The notes beneath the pieces are model-generated. The model saw only the letters and a program-made list of their open reading frames with translations. It was not told where the DNA came from and made no database searches. From positions 124,001 through 188,000 of the forward strand of contig NZ_BCZS01000002.1 of assembly GCF_001598855.1 (NCBI RefSeq): 64,000 nt of DNA, in the 5' to 3' direction. The DNA comes from Pluralibacter gergoviae ATCC 33028 = NBRC 105706. GTDB taxonomy: Bacteria; Pseudomonadota; Gammaproteobacteria; Enterobacterales; Enterobacteriaceae. The position numbers and the translations under genes were made by a program. Shown piece after piece: positions 31,941 to 42,329 of this stretch. The stretch's first letter is position 1, and each line of letters opens with the position of its first letter.

Positions 31941-33041
31941 GTGATAATCATTAGATACCTGGTGCGGGAGACGCTAAAAAGCCAGCTGGCTATCCTGTTC
32001 ATCCTGCTACTGATCTTTTTCTGTCAGAAACTGGTCAGGATCCTCGACGCGGCGGTTGACGGCGAAATCCCGACAAATCTCGTGCTTTCTCTGCTCGGGC
32101 TGGGCGTGCCGGATATGGCACAGCTTATTCTGCCGCTCAGCCTGTTCCTTGGCCTGCTGATGACGCTGGGCAAACTCTATACCGAAAGTGAAATTACGGT
32201 CATGCACGCCTGCGGCCTCAGCAAGGCGGTGCTGATCAAGGCGGCGATGATCCTGACGCTGTTTACCGGCGCGGCCGCGGCGATTAACGTGATGTGGGTC
32301 GGGCCGTGGTCAGAGCGCCATACCGACGAAGTGCTGGCGGAAGCCAAAGCCAACCCCGGCATGGCGGCGCTGGCCCAGGGCCAGTTCCAGCAGGCCAGCG
32401 ACGGCAACTCGGTGCTGTTTATTGAAAACGTTAAGGGCAGCCAGTTCAGCAATGTATTCATGGCGCAAATACGTCCCCGCGGCAGCCAGCGTCCTTCGGT
32501 GGTGATTGCCGATTCCGGTCACCTCTCCCAGACCGAGGACGGCTCCCAGGTGGTTAACCTCGACAAAGGCACCCGCTTTGAAGGCACCGCCATGCTGCGC
32601 GACTTCCGCATTACCGACTTTACCGGCTACCAGGCGATTATCGGCCATCAGGCAGCGACCTTCGATCCGACCGATACCGATCAAATGAACATGAGCACGC
32701 TGTGGAAAACCGACACCAGCCGCGCGAAAGCGGAGTTTCACTGGCGCCTGACGCTGGTGGTAGCCGTATTCATCATGGCGCTGATGGTGGTGCCGCTCAG
32801 CGTAGTTAACCCGCGCCAGGGCCGCATGCTCTCGATGCTGCCGGCGATGCTGCTCTACCTGCTGTTCTTCCTTGTCCAGACTTCGCTCAAGTCGAACGGC
32901 GGTAAAGGAAAGCTCGATCCGGCCCTGTGGATGTGGGTCGTGAACATCGGCTACATCGCGCTGGCGGTGGCGCTCAACCTGTGGGACACCGTGCCGGTGC
33001 GCCGCCTGCGGGCGCGGTTTAGCGAAAGAGGAGCGGTATAA
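31941..33041 (+). CDS. lptF: LptF, LPS export permease subunit
   Basis: 366 residues, E. coli length, GTG start at 31941 (MIIIRYLVRETLKSQL). With LptG it forms the membrane part of the LptB2FG ABC transporter that extracts lipopolysaccharide from the inner membrane; six helices flank a periplasmic beta-jellyroll. Its stop overlaps the lptG start by one base (TAATG). The upstream gap holds the promoter; I could not confirm a sigma-E site. Confidence 0.97.
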   Translation: MIIIRYLVRETLKSQLAILFILLLIFFCQKLVRILDAAVDGEIPTNLVLSLLGLGVPDMAQLILPLSLFLGLLMTLGKLYTESEITVMHACGLSKAVLIKAAMILTLFTGAAAAINVMWVGPWSERHTDEVLAEAKANPGMAALAQGQFQQASDGNSVLFIENVKGSQFSNVFMAQIRPRGSQRPSVVIADSGHLSQTEDGSQVVNLDKGTRFEGTAMLRDFRITDFTGYQAIIGHQAATFDPTDTDQMNMSTLWKTDTSRAKAEFHWRLTLVVAVFIMALMVVPLSVVNPRQGRMLSMLPAMLLYLLFFLVQTSLKSNGGKGKLDPALWMWVVNIGYIALAVALNLWDTVPVRRLRARFSERGAV

Positions 33042-34123
33042 TGCAGCCATTTCGCGTACTCGACCGCTATATCGGTAAAACCATTTTCAGCACCATCATG
33101 CTCACGCTGTTCATGCTGGTGTCCCTGTCGGGCATCATCAAGTTCGTTGACCAGCTGAAAAAAGCCGGGCAGGGGAGCTACGATGCCCTCGGCGCCGGGC
33201 TGTACACTCTGCTCAGCGTACCGAAAGACGTACAGCTCTTCTTCCCGATGGCGGCCCTGCTCGGCGCGCTGATGGGCCTGGGGATGCTGGCCCAGCGCAG
33301 CGAGCTGGTGGTGATGCAGGCCTCCGGCTTTACCCGCATGCAGGTGGCCATGTCGGTGATGAAAACCGCGATCCCGCTGGTGCTCATCACCATGGCCATC
33401 GGAGAGTGGGGCGCGCCGCAGGGCGAACAGATGGCGCGCAACATGCGCGCCCAGTCGATGTACGGCGGTTCGCTGCTCTCGACCCAGCAGGGCGTATGGG
33501 CGAAGGACGGCAACAGCTACATCTACATTGAGCGCATTAAGGGCGACGACGAACTGGGCGGTATCAGCATCTACAACTTCAACAAGCAGCGTCGCCTGGA
33601 GTCGGTGCGCTACGCGGCCACCGCCAAGTTCGATAAGGACAACAAGCAGTGGCGCCTGTCGATGGTGGATGAATCCGACCTTAGCGATCCGAAGCAGATC
33701 ACCGGCTCCCAGACCGTCAGCGGTTTGTGGAAGACTAACCTGACGCCGGACAAGCTCGGGGTGGTGGCGCTGGATCCGGATGCGCTGTCGATCACCGGCC
33801 TGCGCAACTACGTCAAGTACCTGAAGTCCAGCGGCCAGGATGCCGGGCGCTACCAGCTCAACATGTGGAGCAAGATCTTCCAGCCGCTCTCGGTGGCGGT
33901 GATGATGCTGATGGCGCTGTCGTTTATCTTCGGCCCGCTGCGCAGCGTGCCGATGGGCGTGCGGGTGATCACCGGCATCAGCTTCGGCTTTGTCTTCTAC
34001 GTGCTCGACCAGGTGTTCGGCCCGCTGACCATCGTCTACGGCATCCCGCCGATCGTCGGGGCGCTGCTGCCGAGCGCCAGCTTCCTGCTGATAAGCCTGT
34101 GGCTGCTGCTGCGGCGCAGTTAA
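33041..34123 (+). CDS. lptG: LptG, LPS export permease subunit
   Basis: 360 residues, E. coli length, partner of LptF. Six membrane helices (three near the N-terminus, three after about residue 275) and a central periplasmic domain that passes lipopolysaccharide to LptC. The N-terminus MQPFRVLDRYIGKTIFSTIM is highly conserved. Translation is probably coupled to lptF through the TAATG overlap. A strong terminator follows. Confidence 0.97.
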   Translation: MQPFRVLDRYIGKTIFSTIMLTLFMLVSLSGIIKFVDQLKKAGQGSYDALGAGLYTLLSVPKDVQLFFPMAALLGALMGLGMLAQRSELVVMQASGFTRMQVAMSVMKTAIPLVLITMAIGEWGAPQGEQMARNMRAQSMYGGSLLSTQQGVWAKDGNSYIYIERIKGDDELGGISIYNFNKQRRLESVRYAATAKFDKDNKQWRLSMVDESDLSDPKQITGSQTVSGLWKTNLTPDKLGVVALDPDALSITGLRNYVKYLKSSGQDAGRYQLNMWSKIFQPLSVAVMMLMALSFIFGPLRSVPMGVRVITGISFGFVFYVLDQVFGPLTIVYGIPPIVGALLPSASFLLISLWLLLRRS

Positions 34124-34135
34124 AAAACCTGCGGA

Positions 34136-34162
34136 GGGCAGCCGGGCGGCTGCCCTTTTTTA
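34136..34162 (+). terminator. lptFG terminator
   Basis: GGGCAGCC and GGCTGCCC stem followed by six T between lptG and the convergent yjgR; the opposite strand lacks as good a T tract. Confidence 0.92.
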
Positions 34163-34174
34163 TTGCCCGCAGGC

Positions 34175-35674
34175 TCAGCGCCTGCGCCCGCCCATCAGGC
34201 TGCCCAGCACGCCGCGGATGATCTGATTGGTTATCTGCCGGGTGGCGCTCTTCGCCATGGTCTGCACCACGCCGTCGCGCTTGCCGCCGCGCGGCCCGGT
34301 GCTGCCGAACAGAATATCCTTCAGCCCGCCGAGAATACCGTCGTCTTCATCCGCCGCTTTTTTTGCCGCCGGGGCGTTCTGCGCCTCGGTGGTCTGCTGG
34401 ACGCCCTTCTGCAGCATCTCGAACGCCGATTCGCGATCCACCTCGTCCTCGTACTTGCCGTACAGCGGCGAGTGGTTGATCAGCCCGTTGCGCTCGTCGT
34501 CCGTCACCGGCCCCATCCGCGAGCAGGGGGCGATGACCATCGCCCGCTCCACCACCGACGGGCTGCCCTTCTCATCGAGGAAGGAGACCAGCGCCTCGCC
34601 GGTGCCCAGCTCCTGAATGGCCGCCTCGGTGCTGAACGCCGGGTTGGCGCGCATGGTCTGGGCGGCGGTCTTCACCGCCTTCTGATCCTTCGGCGTAAAG
34701 GCGCGCAGGGCGTGCTGCACGCGGTTGCCGAGCTGGCCCAGCACGTTGTCGGGAATGTCCGACGGATTCTGCGACACGAAATAGACGCCGACCGCTTTCG
34801 AACGGATCAGGCGGATCACCTGCTCGATTTTGTCCAGCAGCACCTGCGGCGCGTCGCTGAACAGCAGGTGCGCTTCGTCGAAGAAGAACACCAGCTTCGG
34901 CTTATCGAGATCGCCCGCCTCCGGCAGCTGCTCGTACAGCTCGGAGAGCATCCACAGCAGGCTGGCGGCGTACAGCTTCGGCATCTGGTACAGCTTCTCG
35001 GCGCTGAGGATATTGATGACGCCTTTGCCGTTCGCGTCGGTGCGCATCCAGTCCTTAATATCGAGCATCGGCTCGCCGAAGAAGTGCTCCGCGCCCTGCT
35101 GCTCAAGGGTGAGCAGGCCGCGCTGAATGGCGCCCACCGAAGCGCTGCTGATATTGCCGTACTGGTTCTGGAACGATTTGGCGTTATCGCCGATGAACTG
35201 GGTAATGGCGCGCAGATCTTTAAAATCGAGCAGCAGCAGGCCGCGGTCGTCGGCGATGCGGAAGATGATATTCAGCACCCCGGTCTGCACCTCATTGAGA
35301 TCCAGCAGCCGGGCCAGCAGCAGCGGCCCGAGGTCCGATACCGTGGCGCGCACCGGATGGCCCTTTTCACCGAAGATATCCCAGAGCACCACCGGGTTGT
35401 CGTGCGGCTGCCAGTCGGTCACGCCTATCTTATTCAGGCGGGCGGTCAGCTTCTCCGACGCCTGGCCCGCTTCGGCAACGCCGGTCAGGTCGCCCTTCAC
35501 ATCGGCCATAAACACCGGCACGCCAATCTCCGAGAAGGACTCGGCCATTTTTTGCAGGGTGACGGTCTTGCCGGTGCCGGTGGCGCCGGTGATCAGTCCG
35601 TGACGGTTGGCCATACCGGGCAGCAGAAACAGCTGCGTTTCTTCGGTACGGGCAATCAGCAGGGGTGCGCTCAT
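34175..35674 (-). CDS. yjgR: YjgR, HerA/FtsK-like P-loop ATPase (DUF853)
   Basis: 499 residues (E. coli 500). Walker A is in [20 protein letters not shown] (about 25-44) and Walker B in [13 protein letters not shown] (about 262). Belongs to the DUF853 branch of HerA-FtsK ATPases, whose members are DNA translocases or of unknown role. The start at 35674 (second of two close ATGs) is favoured because GGAGG lies 7 bases upstream; an upstream extension of more than 100 residues lacks support. The C-terminus ends in a glycine/arginine-rich basic tail (GSLMGGRRR), as in E. coli. Confidence 0.94.
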   Translation of the reverse strand: MSAPLLIARTEETQLFLLPGMANRHGLITGATGTGKTVTLQKMAESFSEIGVPVFMADVKGDLTGVAEAGQASEKLTARLNKIGVTDWQPHDNPVVLWDIFGEKGHPVRATVSDLGPLLLARLLDLNEVQTGVLNIIFRIADDRGLLLLDFKDLRAITQFIGDNAKSFQNQYGNISSASVGAIQRGLLTLEQQGAEHFFGEPMLDIKDWMRTDANGKGVINILSAEKLYQMPKLYAASLLWMLSELYEQLPEAGDLDKPKLVFFFDEAHLLFSDAPQVLLDKIEQVIRLIRSKAVGVYFVSQNPSDIPDNVLGQLGNRVQHALRAFTPKDQKAVKTAAQTMRANPAFSTEAAIQELGTGEALVSFLDEKGSPSVVERAMVIAPCSRMGPVTDDERNGLINHSPLYGKYEDEVDRESAFEMLQKGVQQTTEAQNAPAAKKAADEDDGILGGLKDILFGSTGPRGGKRDGVVQTMAKSATRQITNQIIRGVLGSLMGGRRR

Positions 35675-35810
35675 GTTCATTCCTCCGTTTATCCTCGCTC
35701 GAGTATAGGCGAAAGCGCCGGCGAAAAGACCCGACAAATGCTGAGTTTTGCCGCGCCCGGCGGCAAAAAGACTATCCTTTTTTCTGACGCTTACAAAATC
35801 AGGAACGCTT

Positions 35811-37463
35811 ATGTCCAGATTCTTCTTTGACGACCGTAAACAGCTGGTCAACGATGCCGTTGAGGGCATTGTCCTGTCCGCGCCGCGCGGCAACCTGGTG
35901 CGGCTGGATATCGATCCGGCCATTCGCATTATCGCCCGCGCCGACTGGGATAAAAGCCGGGTCGCGGTGATCTCCGGCGGCGGCTCCGGCCACGAGCCGG
36001 CCCACGCCGGGTTTGTCGGTAAAGGCATGCTCACCGCCGCCGTCTGCGGCGATCTGTTTGCCTCGCCGAGCGTGGACGCGGTGCTCAACGCCATCGTGGC
36101 GATGACCGGCGACCGCGGCTGCCTGCTGGTGGTGAAAAACTACACCGGCGACCGCCTCAACTTCGGCCTCGCCGCCGAGAAGGCCAAACGCTACGGCCTG
36201 AAGGTGGAGATGGTGATTGTCGGCGACGATATCGCTCTGCCGGATAACAAGCAGCCGCGCGGCATCGCCGGCACGGTGCTGGTGCACAAGATTGCCGGCT
36301 ACGCCGCCGAGCAGGGGAAAACCCTCAGCGAAGTGCGCGACCTGGCGCAGCGGGCCTGCGACAGCGTCTACAGCCTCGGCGTAGCGATGACCACCTGCAG
36401 TCTGCCGGACGGCGATAGCGACGGCGACGATGATGAAGGACGCATCAAGTCCGGGCAGGTCGAGGTCGGCCTCGGCATCCACGGCGAGCCGGGGGCCTCC
36501 ACCGCCGAAACCAATAACAGCCGGGAAATTATCGACATGCTGGTCGGACCGCTGAAGGAGAAGGCGGGCGACGCGGAGCTGGCGGTGCTGATCAACAACC
36601 TCGGCGGCGTCTCCGCCCTCGAGATGGCCCTGCTTACCAAAGAACTGGCCCACTCGGCGCTGGCGAAGAACATCCGCTGGCTGATCGGCCCGGCGCCGCT
36701 GGTCAGCGCCCTCGACATGAAGGGGTTCTCGCTGTCGGTGCTCAAGCTCAACCCGACCTTTGAAAAGGCGCTGCGGACCGACGTTGAAACCATCGGCTGG
36801 CAGCCGCCGGTGGCTTTCGGCGCGCTCAGGACCGCCCGGCACAGCAAAATTCACGACAGCGTCGAGTATACGCCGTCGGAGAACGCCCGGGTGAAAGCGG
36901 TGGTCGGGACGGCGGCGCAGACGCTTATCGACCTTGAAAGCAGGCTCAACGCCCTGGACGCCAAAGTCGGCGACGGCGACACCGGCTCGACCTTTGCCGA
37001 AGGCGCGCGCGATATTGCGAAGCTGCTCAAGGAGGGCGAACTGCCGCTCAACAACAGCGCGCAGCTGCTGCAGCTTATCGGCGAACGGCTGGCGACGGTG
37101 ATGGGCGGCTCCAGCGGCGTGCTGATGTCGATTCTGTTCACCGCCGCCGGACAGGCGCTGCGCGACGGCAAAGCGCTGCCGGAGGCCCTGCTGGCCGGGC
37201 TGGCGCAGATGAAGCACTACGGCGGCGCGGATCTCGGCGATCGCACGCTGATCGACGCTCTGCAGCCCGCGCTGGAGGCGCTGCGCGACAAAGATCTGAA
37301 TGCTGCAGCCAAGGCGGCGAAACAGGGCGCCGAGGACACGGCGAAGATGCACAAGGCCGGGGCGGGGCGCTCGTCGTATGTGAATAAGGCGAATCTGCAG
37401 GACGTGACCGATCCGGGGGCGGTGGCCGTGGCGGAGGTGTTTGCAGCGGTGGCGAAGCAGTAG
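35811..37463 (+). CDS. ATP-dependent dihydroxyacetone (glycerone) kinase
   Basis: 550 residues, single-chain type (Citrobacter freundii DhaK has 552), which phosphorylates dihydroxyacetone with ATP, unlike the PEP-dependent three-subunit enzyme of E. coli. DAK1 domain: residues about 8-330, with [18 protein letters not shown] (about 48) and the substrate-binding His near 224 in [12 protein letters not shown]2 nucleotide domain: about 355-548, with the Mg-ATP aspartates in [10 protein letters not shown] (about 380-388). It stands alone between yjgR and ahr, where E. coli has the idn genes; no dhaR-type regulator or glycerol dehydrogenase is adjacent. Confidence 0.94.
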   Translation: MSRFFFDDRKQLVNDAVEGIVLSAPRGNLVRLDIDPAIRIIARADWDKSRVAVISGGGSGHEPAHAGFVGKGMLTAAVCGDLFASPSVDAVLNAIVAMTGDRGCLLVVKNYTGDRLNFGLAAEKAKRYGLKVEMVIVGDDIALPDNKQPRGIAGTVLVHKIAGYAAEQGKTLSEVRDLAQRACDSVYSLGVAMTTCSLPDGDSDGDDDEGRIKSGQVEVGLGIHGEPGASTAETNNSREIIDMLVGPLKEKAGDAELAVLINNLGGVSALEMALLTKELAHSALAKNIRWLIGPAPLVSALDMKGFSLSVLKLNPTFEKALRTDVETIGWQPPVAFGALRTARHSKIHDSVEYTPSENARVKAVVGTAAQTLIDLESRLNALDAKVGDGDTGSTFAEGARDIAKLLKEGELPLNNSAQLLQLIGERLATVMGGSSGVLMSILFTAAGQALRDGKALPEALLAGLAQMKHYGGADLGDRTLIDALQPALEALRDKDLNAAAKAAKQGAEDTAKMHKAGAGRSSYVNKANLQDVTDPGAVAVAEVFAAVAKQ

Positions 37464-37467
37464 CGTA

Positions 37468-37490
37468 CAGGCCCGGCAGCGCCGGGCCTG
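37468..37490. terminator. Hairpin between dihydroxyacetone kinase and ahr
   Basis: CAGGCCCGGC and GCCGGGCCTG form a 10-bp stem between the two convergent genes. T tract is poor, so termination in either direction is probable but not certain. Confidence 0.65.
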
Positions 37491-37496
37491 TTGCGA

Positions 37497-38519
37497 TCAG
37501 AAATCCGCCTTCAGCACCACCCGATAGCGCGCCTTGCCCTCGCGAACGTGGCGCAGGGCGTCGTTGATCCCCGACATCGGATACTCCTCGGTCACCGGCG
37601 CCACCTTCGCCCGCCCGGCGAAGCGCATCAGCGTGCGCAGCTCCGACGGATTGCCGGTCGCCGAGCCGGAAACGCGGCGGTCGCCGCCGATCAGGGTAAA
37701 CGCCGGAACCTGCAGCGGCTTCATCACTACGCCGACGGTGTGGAAGTTGCCGCCGTAGGCCAGCGCCTCGAAGTAGGGCTGCCAGTCGAGATCCACCGAC
37801 ACGGTATTGATGATCAGATCGAACTGCCCGGCCAGCGCCTTCAGGGCTTCCGGATCGCGGCTGTTCACCACCCGATCGGCGCCCATCTCCCGCACTTCCT
37901 GCTCTTTCGCCGGATTGGAGCTAAAGGCCGTTACCTCCGCGCCCATCGCCCGCAGTAGCTGGATGGCGATATGCCCCAGGCCGCCGATGCCGATCACGCC
38001 CACCCGGCTGGTGGCGGTGACGCTGTTGAGCAGCAGCGGTTTAAACACGGTGATGCCCCCGCACAGCAGCGGCCCGGCGGTGGCGATATCGATGTTCTCC
38101 GGCAGGGGGATCACCCACTGCCAGTCGGCGCGCAGCTTATCGGCAAAGCCGCCGCGGTTCATGATGGTCGGCAGGGAGCCTTCGAGGCAGTTGATTTGGT
38201 TGCCGCTGATGCAGGCATCGCAGTGGTTGCAGCTGCGCGCCGTCCAGCCGATGCCGACCCGCTGGCCGACCTTCAGACCCTTGTCCGCCGCCGCCGTCCC
38301 CAGCGCCGCCACCCGGCCAATCACCTCGTGGCCCGCGACCAGCGGGTAGCTCGACATGCCCCACTCGTTATCGATCATCGACAGATCCGAGTGGCAGATG
38401 CCGCAGTAGTCCACCTGCACCTCAACGTCGTCCGGCAGCAGATCGCCCGCCTCGTACTCCCACACTTCCAGATCGGCGCCTGCCGCTTTGGCGGCGTAAC
38501 TTTTTATGATGCTCATCAC
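37497..38519 (-). CDS. ahr: Ahr, NADPH-dependent aldehyde reductase (zinc ADH)
   Basis: 340 residues, close to E. coli Ahr (YjgB, 339). Medium-chain zinc-dependent dehydrogenase that reduces a wide range of aldehydes with NADPH. Catalytic zinc: Cys in DYCGICHSD (about 39) and GHEVIGRV (about 62); structural zinc: [15 protein letters not shown] (about 94-108); coenzyme loop [11 protein letters not shown] (about 178). In E. coli it is the gene just before leuX; here the SulP/carbonic anhydrase pair and the glycerophosphodiester operon separate them. Confidence 0.95.
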   Translation of the reverse strand: MMSIIKSYAAKAAGADLEVWEYEAGDLLPDDVEVQVDYCGICHSDLSMIDNEWGMSSYPLVAGHEVIGRVAALGTAAADKGLKVGQRVGIGWTARSCNHCDACISGNQINCLEGSLPTIMNRGGFADKLRADWQWVIPLPENIDIATAGPLLCGGITVFKPLLLNSVTATSRVGVIGIGGLGHIAIQLLRAMGAEVTAFSSNPAKEQEVREMGADRVVNSRDPEALKALAGQFDLIINTVSVDLDWQPYFEALAYGGNFHTVGVVMKPLQVPAFTLIGGDRRVSGSATGNPSELRTLMRFAGRAKVAPVTEEYPMSGINDALRHVREGKARYRVVLKADF

Positions 38520-38588
38520 AATTTCCCGTTATGGCAAAGATAAAAAGCAGTGTAGATCATCGGGCAGCGCGTTGCCCGATGTTCATGG

Positions 38589-40058
38589 CTAATGGCTGCC
38601 TACCGGCCACTGATTCAGATGTATCCCGCGCTGCGGCGCGCTTTCGGCGAAGTCGTCAAGCACCGCCTGCACGTCCGGATCGAGATAGCCCGCGCTGTCG
38701 TGCTCGACGATCACTACGCTCTTCTCGGGGATCTTCGCCAGCAGCGCCAGCAGGTGCGGGTTGTGCAGGAAGGTCAGGTTCTGCTGAATGCGCAGCACGT
38801 AGTGGTCGTCATAGCGCGCCAGCTGCAGCGAGTGGCGGTGGCTGCGCCAGATGCTGAAGGCGACCTGGACCGCAATACCGATCCCAATGCCCGCCAGCAT
38901 ACCGAAGACGAGGATCCCGGCGATGGTGGCGAGGAACGGCACGTACTGCGCCGGGCCCTGGCGGAACTGCTCGATGAACAGCCGCGGGGTTGCCAGCTTA
39001 TAGCCGGTATACAGCAGCACCGCCGCGAGGCTCGCCAGCGGGATCAGCGTCAGCAGGCCGCTGAACCACAGGCCGCAGATCAGCAGCAGCGCGCCGTGAA
39101 TAAAGATAGAGAGTTTAGTCTGGGCGCCGCTGCTGACGTTCACCGAACTGCGGACGATCACCGCGGTGATCGGCATCGCGCCGAGCGCGCCGGAGAGCAG
39201 GTTACCCACGCCCTGGGCGAACATCTCGCGGTTCGGCGACGGCGGCGGGTTCTGCGGGCGCATCTTCTTCAGGGCTTCCTGGCTGAGCAGAGTTTCCAGA
39301 CTGGCCACCAGCGCCAGGGTCACCGCTACCGTCCACACCGCCGGGTTGCGCAGGGCGCCCCAGGCCGGAGACTCCAGCTCGCCGACCAGCTCGCCGGGGC
39401 TGGCGAACTCGGGCAGGGCGATTCGCGGCAGCGCCGCCAGCGCCTGCGGATCGATGCGGGTCAGCAGCAGAGTGGTCAGGCAGCCGATCAGTACCGCGAT
39501 CAGCGGCCCGGGGATCCAGCGCAGGCTCTTAATCCGGCGGATCGGCACCGATCCCCACAGCCACAGCACCAGCAGGCCGCCCGCGGCCACGGCGATTGCG
39601 CTGGTGGAGAAGGACGTCTCTCCGTCCGCCAGATCGGCCAGCCGGATCTCTTCCTCAGTGCCGAGCGCCACCGGGATCTGCTGGACGATCAGCAGGATGC
39701 CGATCGCCGCCAGCATCCCTTTGATCACGCTGGCGGGCACCAGAGAGATAAAGCGTCCGGCGCGCAGCACGCCGAGCAGCAGCTGCAGCACCCCGGCCAG
39801 CGCCAGCGCGGTCAGGAAGGCGGAGAAGGAGCCGAGGGTTTCAATCGCGGCAACGACGATGGTCACCAGCCCGGCGGCGGGGCCGCTGACCGCAAAGCGC
39901 GACGGGCTGAGCGCGGTGACCGCGATGCCGCCGATAATGCCGGTCAGCAGGCCGACGAACGGCGGCAGACCGCTGGCCTGGGCGATCCCCAGGCACAGCG
40001 GCAGGGCGACAAGGAAGACGACGACCCCGGCAAGGGCGTCCTGGCGCAGCGTATTCAT
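38589..40058 (-). CDS. SulP-family anion transporter (probable bicarbonate)
   Basis: 489 residues with 10-12 or more hydrophobic segments (about 10-380) of the SLC26/SulP fold, including the start DALAGVVVFLVALPLCLGIA and SVNVSSGAQTKLSIFIHG near 293. The C-terminal 90 residues form a short STAS-like domain (VVIVEHDSAGYLDPDVQ). The stop of the carbonic anhydrase overlaps its start by 4 bases. SulP proteins coupled to carbonic anhydrase are typically bicarbonate/anion importers, so bicarbonate is the most likely cargo, but sulfate cannot be excluded from sequence. Confidence 0.88.
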   Translation of the reverse strand: MNTLRQDALAGVVVFLVALPLCLGIAQASGLPPFVGLLTGIIGGIAVTALSPSRFAVSGPAAGLVTIVVAAIETLGSFSAFLTALALAGVLQLLLGVLRAGRFISLVPASVIKGMLAAIGILLIVQQIPVALGTEEEIRLADLADGETSFSTSAIAVAAGGLLVLWLWGSVPIRRIKSLRWIPGPLIAVLIGCLTTLLLTRIDPQALAALPRIALPEFASPGELVGELESPAWGALRNPAVWTVAVTLALVASLETLLSQEALKKMRPQNPPPSPNREMFAQGVGNLLSGALGAMPITAVIVRSSVNVSSGAQTKLSIFIHGALLLICGLWFSGLLTLIPLASLAAVLLYTGYKLATPRLFIEQFRQGPAQYVPFLATIAGILVFGMLAGIGIGIAVQVAFSIWRSHRHSLQLARYDDHYVLRIQQNLTFLHNPHLLALLAKIPEKSVVIVEHDSAGYLDPDVQAVLDDFAESAPQRGIHLNQWPVGSH

Positions 40059-40690
40059 AGGCTTTGCTCCCCGGATTCAGGATGTTCAACGAGGGTGGTC
40101 AGATGGCCGGAGGCCAGGTCGTATACGCAGCCGTGCAGACTCAGCGGCCTGCCGCTGGCGAGCACCGCCTGCACCGGCTCGCACAACATCAGCTGGCGGA
40201 ACTGGGCGCGGACGTTGGCCTCCACCAGCTGATTCAGGGCGTCGGTATCGCCCGCGTCTGCCGCAGGCGTCAGCCGATGGATCTCGCTATTGAGCGTGGC
40301 GCGCAGCATGCCGATGCGCCTGGAAAGGGCCGAAGACTCCTGCGCCAGCGCCATCTTCGGCAGCGACAGCGCCGCCTGCACTCCGCCGCAGCCGTAGTGG
40401 CCGCAGAGCACCACCTGCCCGACGTTGAGATAGTGCAGGGCATACTGCAGCACGCTCATAAAGTTATCGTCGTTGGGGTCAATCATATTGGCGATATTGC
40501 GGTGGACGAACAGCTCGCCCGGCTGGGCGCCGGTGAGCACCTCCGCCGGCACGCGGCTGTCGGAGCAGCCGATCCACAGCGAATGGGGCTGCTGGCTCTC
40601 GACCAGCTTTTCAAAATACTCGGGGTCGCGCTGGCACTTCTGCAGCGCCCAGCTGCGGTTCTTCGCCAGCAAAGGTTTTAGCGTCGTCAA
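40055..40690 (-). CDS. Beta-class carbonic anhydrase (Can-like)
   Basis: 211 residues. Zinc ligands Cys42 (GCSDSRVPAE), His98 and Cys101 (GHYGCGGVQAA), with the Asp44-Arg46 dyad. It interconverts CO2 and bicarbonate in the cytoplasm. Close in length and motifs to E. coli Can (220 residues), but the position next to a SulP gene suggests an extra copy rather than can itself. First gene of a two-gene operon with the transporter; ATGA overlap. Confidence 0.93.
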   Translation of the reverse strand: MTTLKPLLAKNRSWALQKCQRDPEYFEKLVESQQPHSLWIGCSDSRVPAEVLTGAQPGELFVHRNIANMIDPNDDNFMSVLQYALHYLNVGQVVLCGHYGCGGVQAALSLPKMALAQESSALSRRIGMLRATLNSEIHRLTPAADAGDTDALNQLVEANVRAQFRQLMLCEPVQAVLASGRPLSLHGCVYDLASGHLTTLVEHPESGEQSL

Positions 40691-41015
40691 GGTGGTTTCT
40701 CCTGCGTAAATTCACGAGCGAAAATATCCTTCAATACTCGTACGGCAATTAATAAAATAGTATTTACCGGAACTTTGTCGCCTGAGGATATTCCTGAAAC
40801 GCGGAGGATTTAGGAAACTTTGCACTAACGTAAAGTTTTAAAAATGGCGGCGGCAGATAATAATTCGTTAAGAATAATAAAATCAGCGGGCTATTATCTG
40901 GATTATCATTGAGATATTAATTCTGCTTCTGACATATATATGAAGCTTTATTATAGCCTATTCCTGAATGATATTGATGGTGCCGCCGAATGCCGGCGGC
41001 GCCCCTATTTCCCCG
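40691..41015. other. Intergenic region carbonic anhydrase/solute-binding gene
   Basis: AT-rich upstream region of the carbonic anhydrase operon (minus strand), where its promoter should lie. At 40979-41003 a GC-rich inverted repeat (GGTGCCGCC against GGCGGCGCC) follows the stop of the glycerophosphodiester operon and is a likely terminator for it, with only a weak T tract. No further gene seen. Confidence 0.6.
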
Positions 41016-42329
41016 CTACTCCTTCACTTCCGCCAGCGCCGTTTTATCGACGTAGGGCTTCAGCAGGGTATCCGCCTCCTGCTGGGCGGCCTTCGCGGCG
41101 GCCTCAGGCGTCACCTTCGGGTCGTTAACCACTGCCGCCAGCTGATTCTCCATCGCTTTGCGCACCGCTACCGTTTCGTAGGTGGCGTACCACGGATGGG
41201 CGTACTGCAGCTGCTTCAGCGCCACCTCCGCGCGGGGATCCTGCTGCAGGTAGGCCTTCATTTCCGGCGTGTCGTAGGCGGCCTTCAGCGGCGAGAAGTA
41301 GCCGGAGAAGCGGCTCCAGGCGCCGTTGACCTGCGGGCTGCTGAGGTAGGTCAGGAACCGGTAAGCGGCTTTTTGCTGCCCCTCGGTGATGCCCTTGAAG
41401 CTCACCAGGCTGGCGCCGCCGATGCCCACCGCGCGGCGTATTTTGGCGGGCAGCATCGCCACGCCCAGCGCAAAGTCCTTGCTGTTCTCGCGCATAAAGC
41501 CCAGCGATCCGGTGCTGAGGATCGCCATCCCGACGTGGCCGGCAAAGAACTGGGCGCTGATCTGCTTCGAATTGAGCACGCCGGAGGGCATCACCTTATC
41601 GCGCCAGACCAGGTTCTGCCAGAAGCGCAGGGCGCCCACGGTGCTCGGCGCATCGTAGTAAACCTCGCCGGGATAGCTCTCGTTAAAGTAGCTGCCGCCG
41701 TTGGCGCGCACCAGCGAGGAGAAGACCCAGCCGCCGTAGTCGTCGTTGGTGGAGGGCAGCATGATGCCCCACTGGCCCTTGCCCGCATCGGTGAGCTTTT
41801 TGGCGTCCGCCAGCAGTTCGTCCCAGGTTTGCGGCGGTTCGCTGATGCCCTTCTGCGCCAGCAGGGTTTTGTTGTAGTAGAGCACCGGCGTGGAGTTGTG
41901 GAACGGAATAGCGTAGGTGACGCCGTTCACCTGGGCATTGGCCTGCATCGCCGGGAAATAGTCGCTGCGCAGCACGTCGCCGGCCTTGCGCGGGCCATAT
42001 TTAAATAGCGCGTCCATTGGCAGTATTTCATTTTTCAGCGCCAGGTCGGTGGTGAAATTGGCGGACATGATCGCCAGCGCCGGCGGCTGGCCCGCTTTTT
42101 GCGCCGATTCGGCCTTTATTTTGGTGGTGTCATAATTACCGGTAAATATGCCGCGCACCTCGACGTCCTGCTGCGAGGCGTTAAATTCTTTAATAATGCG
42201 CGTCATCTCCTGGGTGAATTTACCCTCGATCGGCGCGGGGAACATAAAGTCGATATTCTCTTTCGCCTGCGCGCCGGCGCAGGCAATAAGCGACAGGCCG
42301 ACGGCGGCGGCGTTCAGCGGCTTAAGCAT
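41016..42329 (-). CDS. ABC transporter solute-binding protein, UgpB-like
   Basis: 437 residues with a signal peptide ([20 protein letters not shown], cleavage near residue 23). Extracellular solute-binding family 1: KFTQEMTRIIKEFNASQ, the FTGNYDTTKIKAESAQKAG segment, and the IPFHNSTPVLYYNK stretch of UgpB-type glycerol-3-phosphate/glycerophosphodiester binders. It is the last of five tightly linked genes; its start overlaps the ATPase gene by 8 bases. The gpdQ in the same operon makes glycerophosphodiesters the likely ligand. Confidence 0.88.
   Translation of the reverse strand: MLKPLNAAAVGLSLIACAGAQAKENIDFMFPAPIEGKFTQEMTRIIKEFNASQQDVEVRGIFTGNYDTTKIKAESAQKAGQPPALAIMSANFTTDLALKNEILPMDALFKYGPRKAGDVLRSDYFPAMQANAQVNGVTYAIPFHNSTPVLYYNKTLLAQKGISEPPQTWDELLADAKKLTDAGKGQWGIMLPSTNDDYGGWVFSSLVRANGGSYFNESYPGEVYYDAPSTVGALRFWQNLVWRDKVMPSGVLNSKQISAQFFAGHVGMAILSTGSLGFMRENSKDFALGVAMLPAKIRRAVGIGGASLVSFKGITEGQQKAAYRFLTYLSSPQVNGAWSRFSGYFSPLKAAYDTPEMKAYLQQDPRAEVALKQLQYAHPWYATYETVAVRKAMENQLAAVVNDPKVTPEAAAKAAQQEADTLLKPYVDKTALAEVKE

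Noticed and set aside
34163..37352. Long open frames opposite yjgR and the dihydroxyacetone kinase
   Set aside because: Shadow frames caused by high GC at third positions; products are Arg/His/Gln-rich without recognisable domains.
38592..40293. Two + strand frames of 546 and 375 codons opposite the SulP gene
   Set aside because: Antisense to a clear membrane transporter, no supporting start signals.
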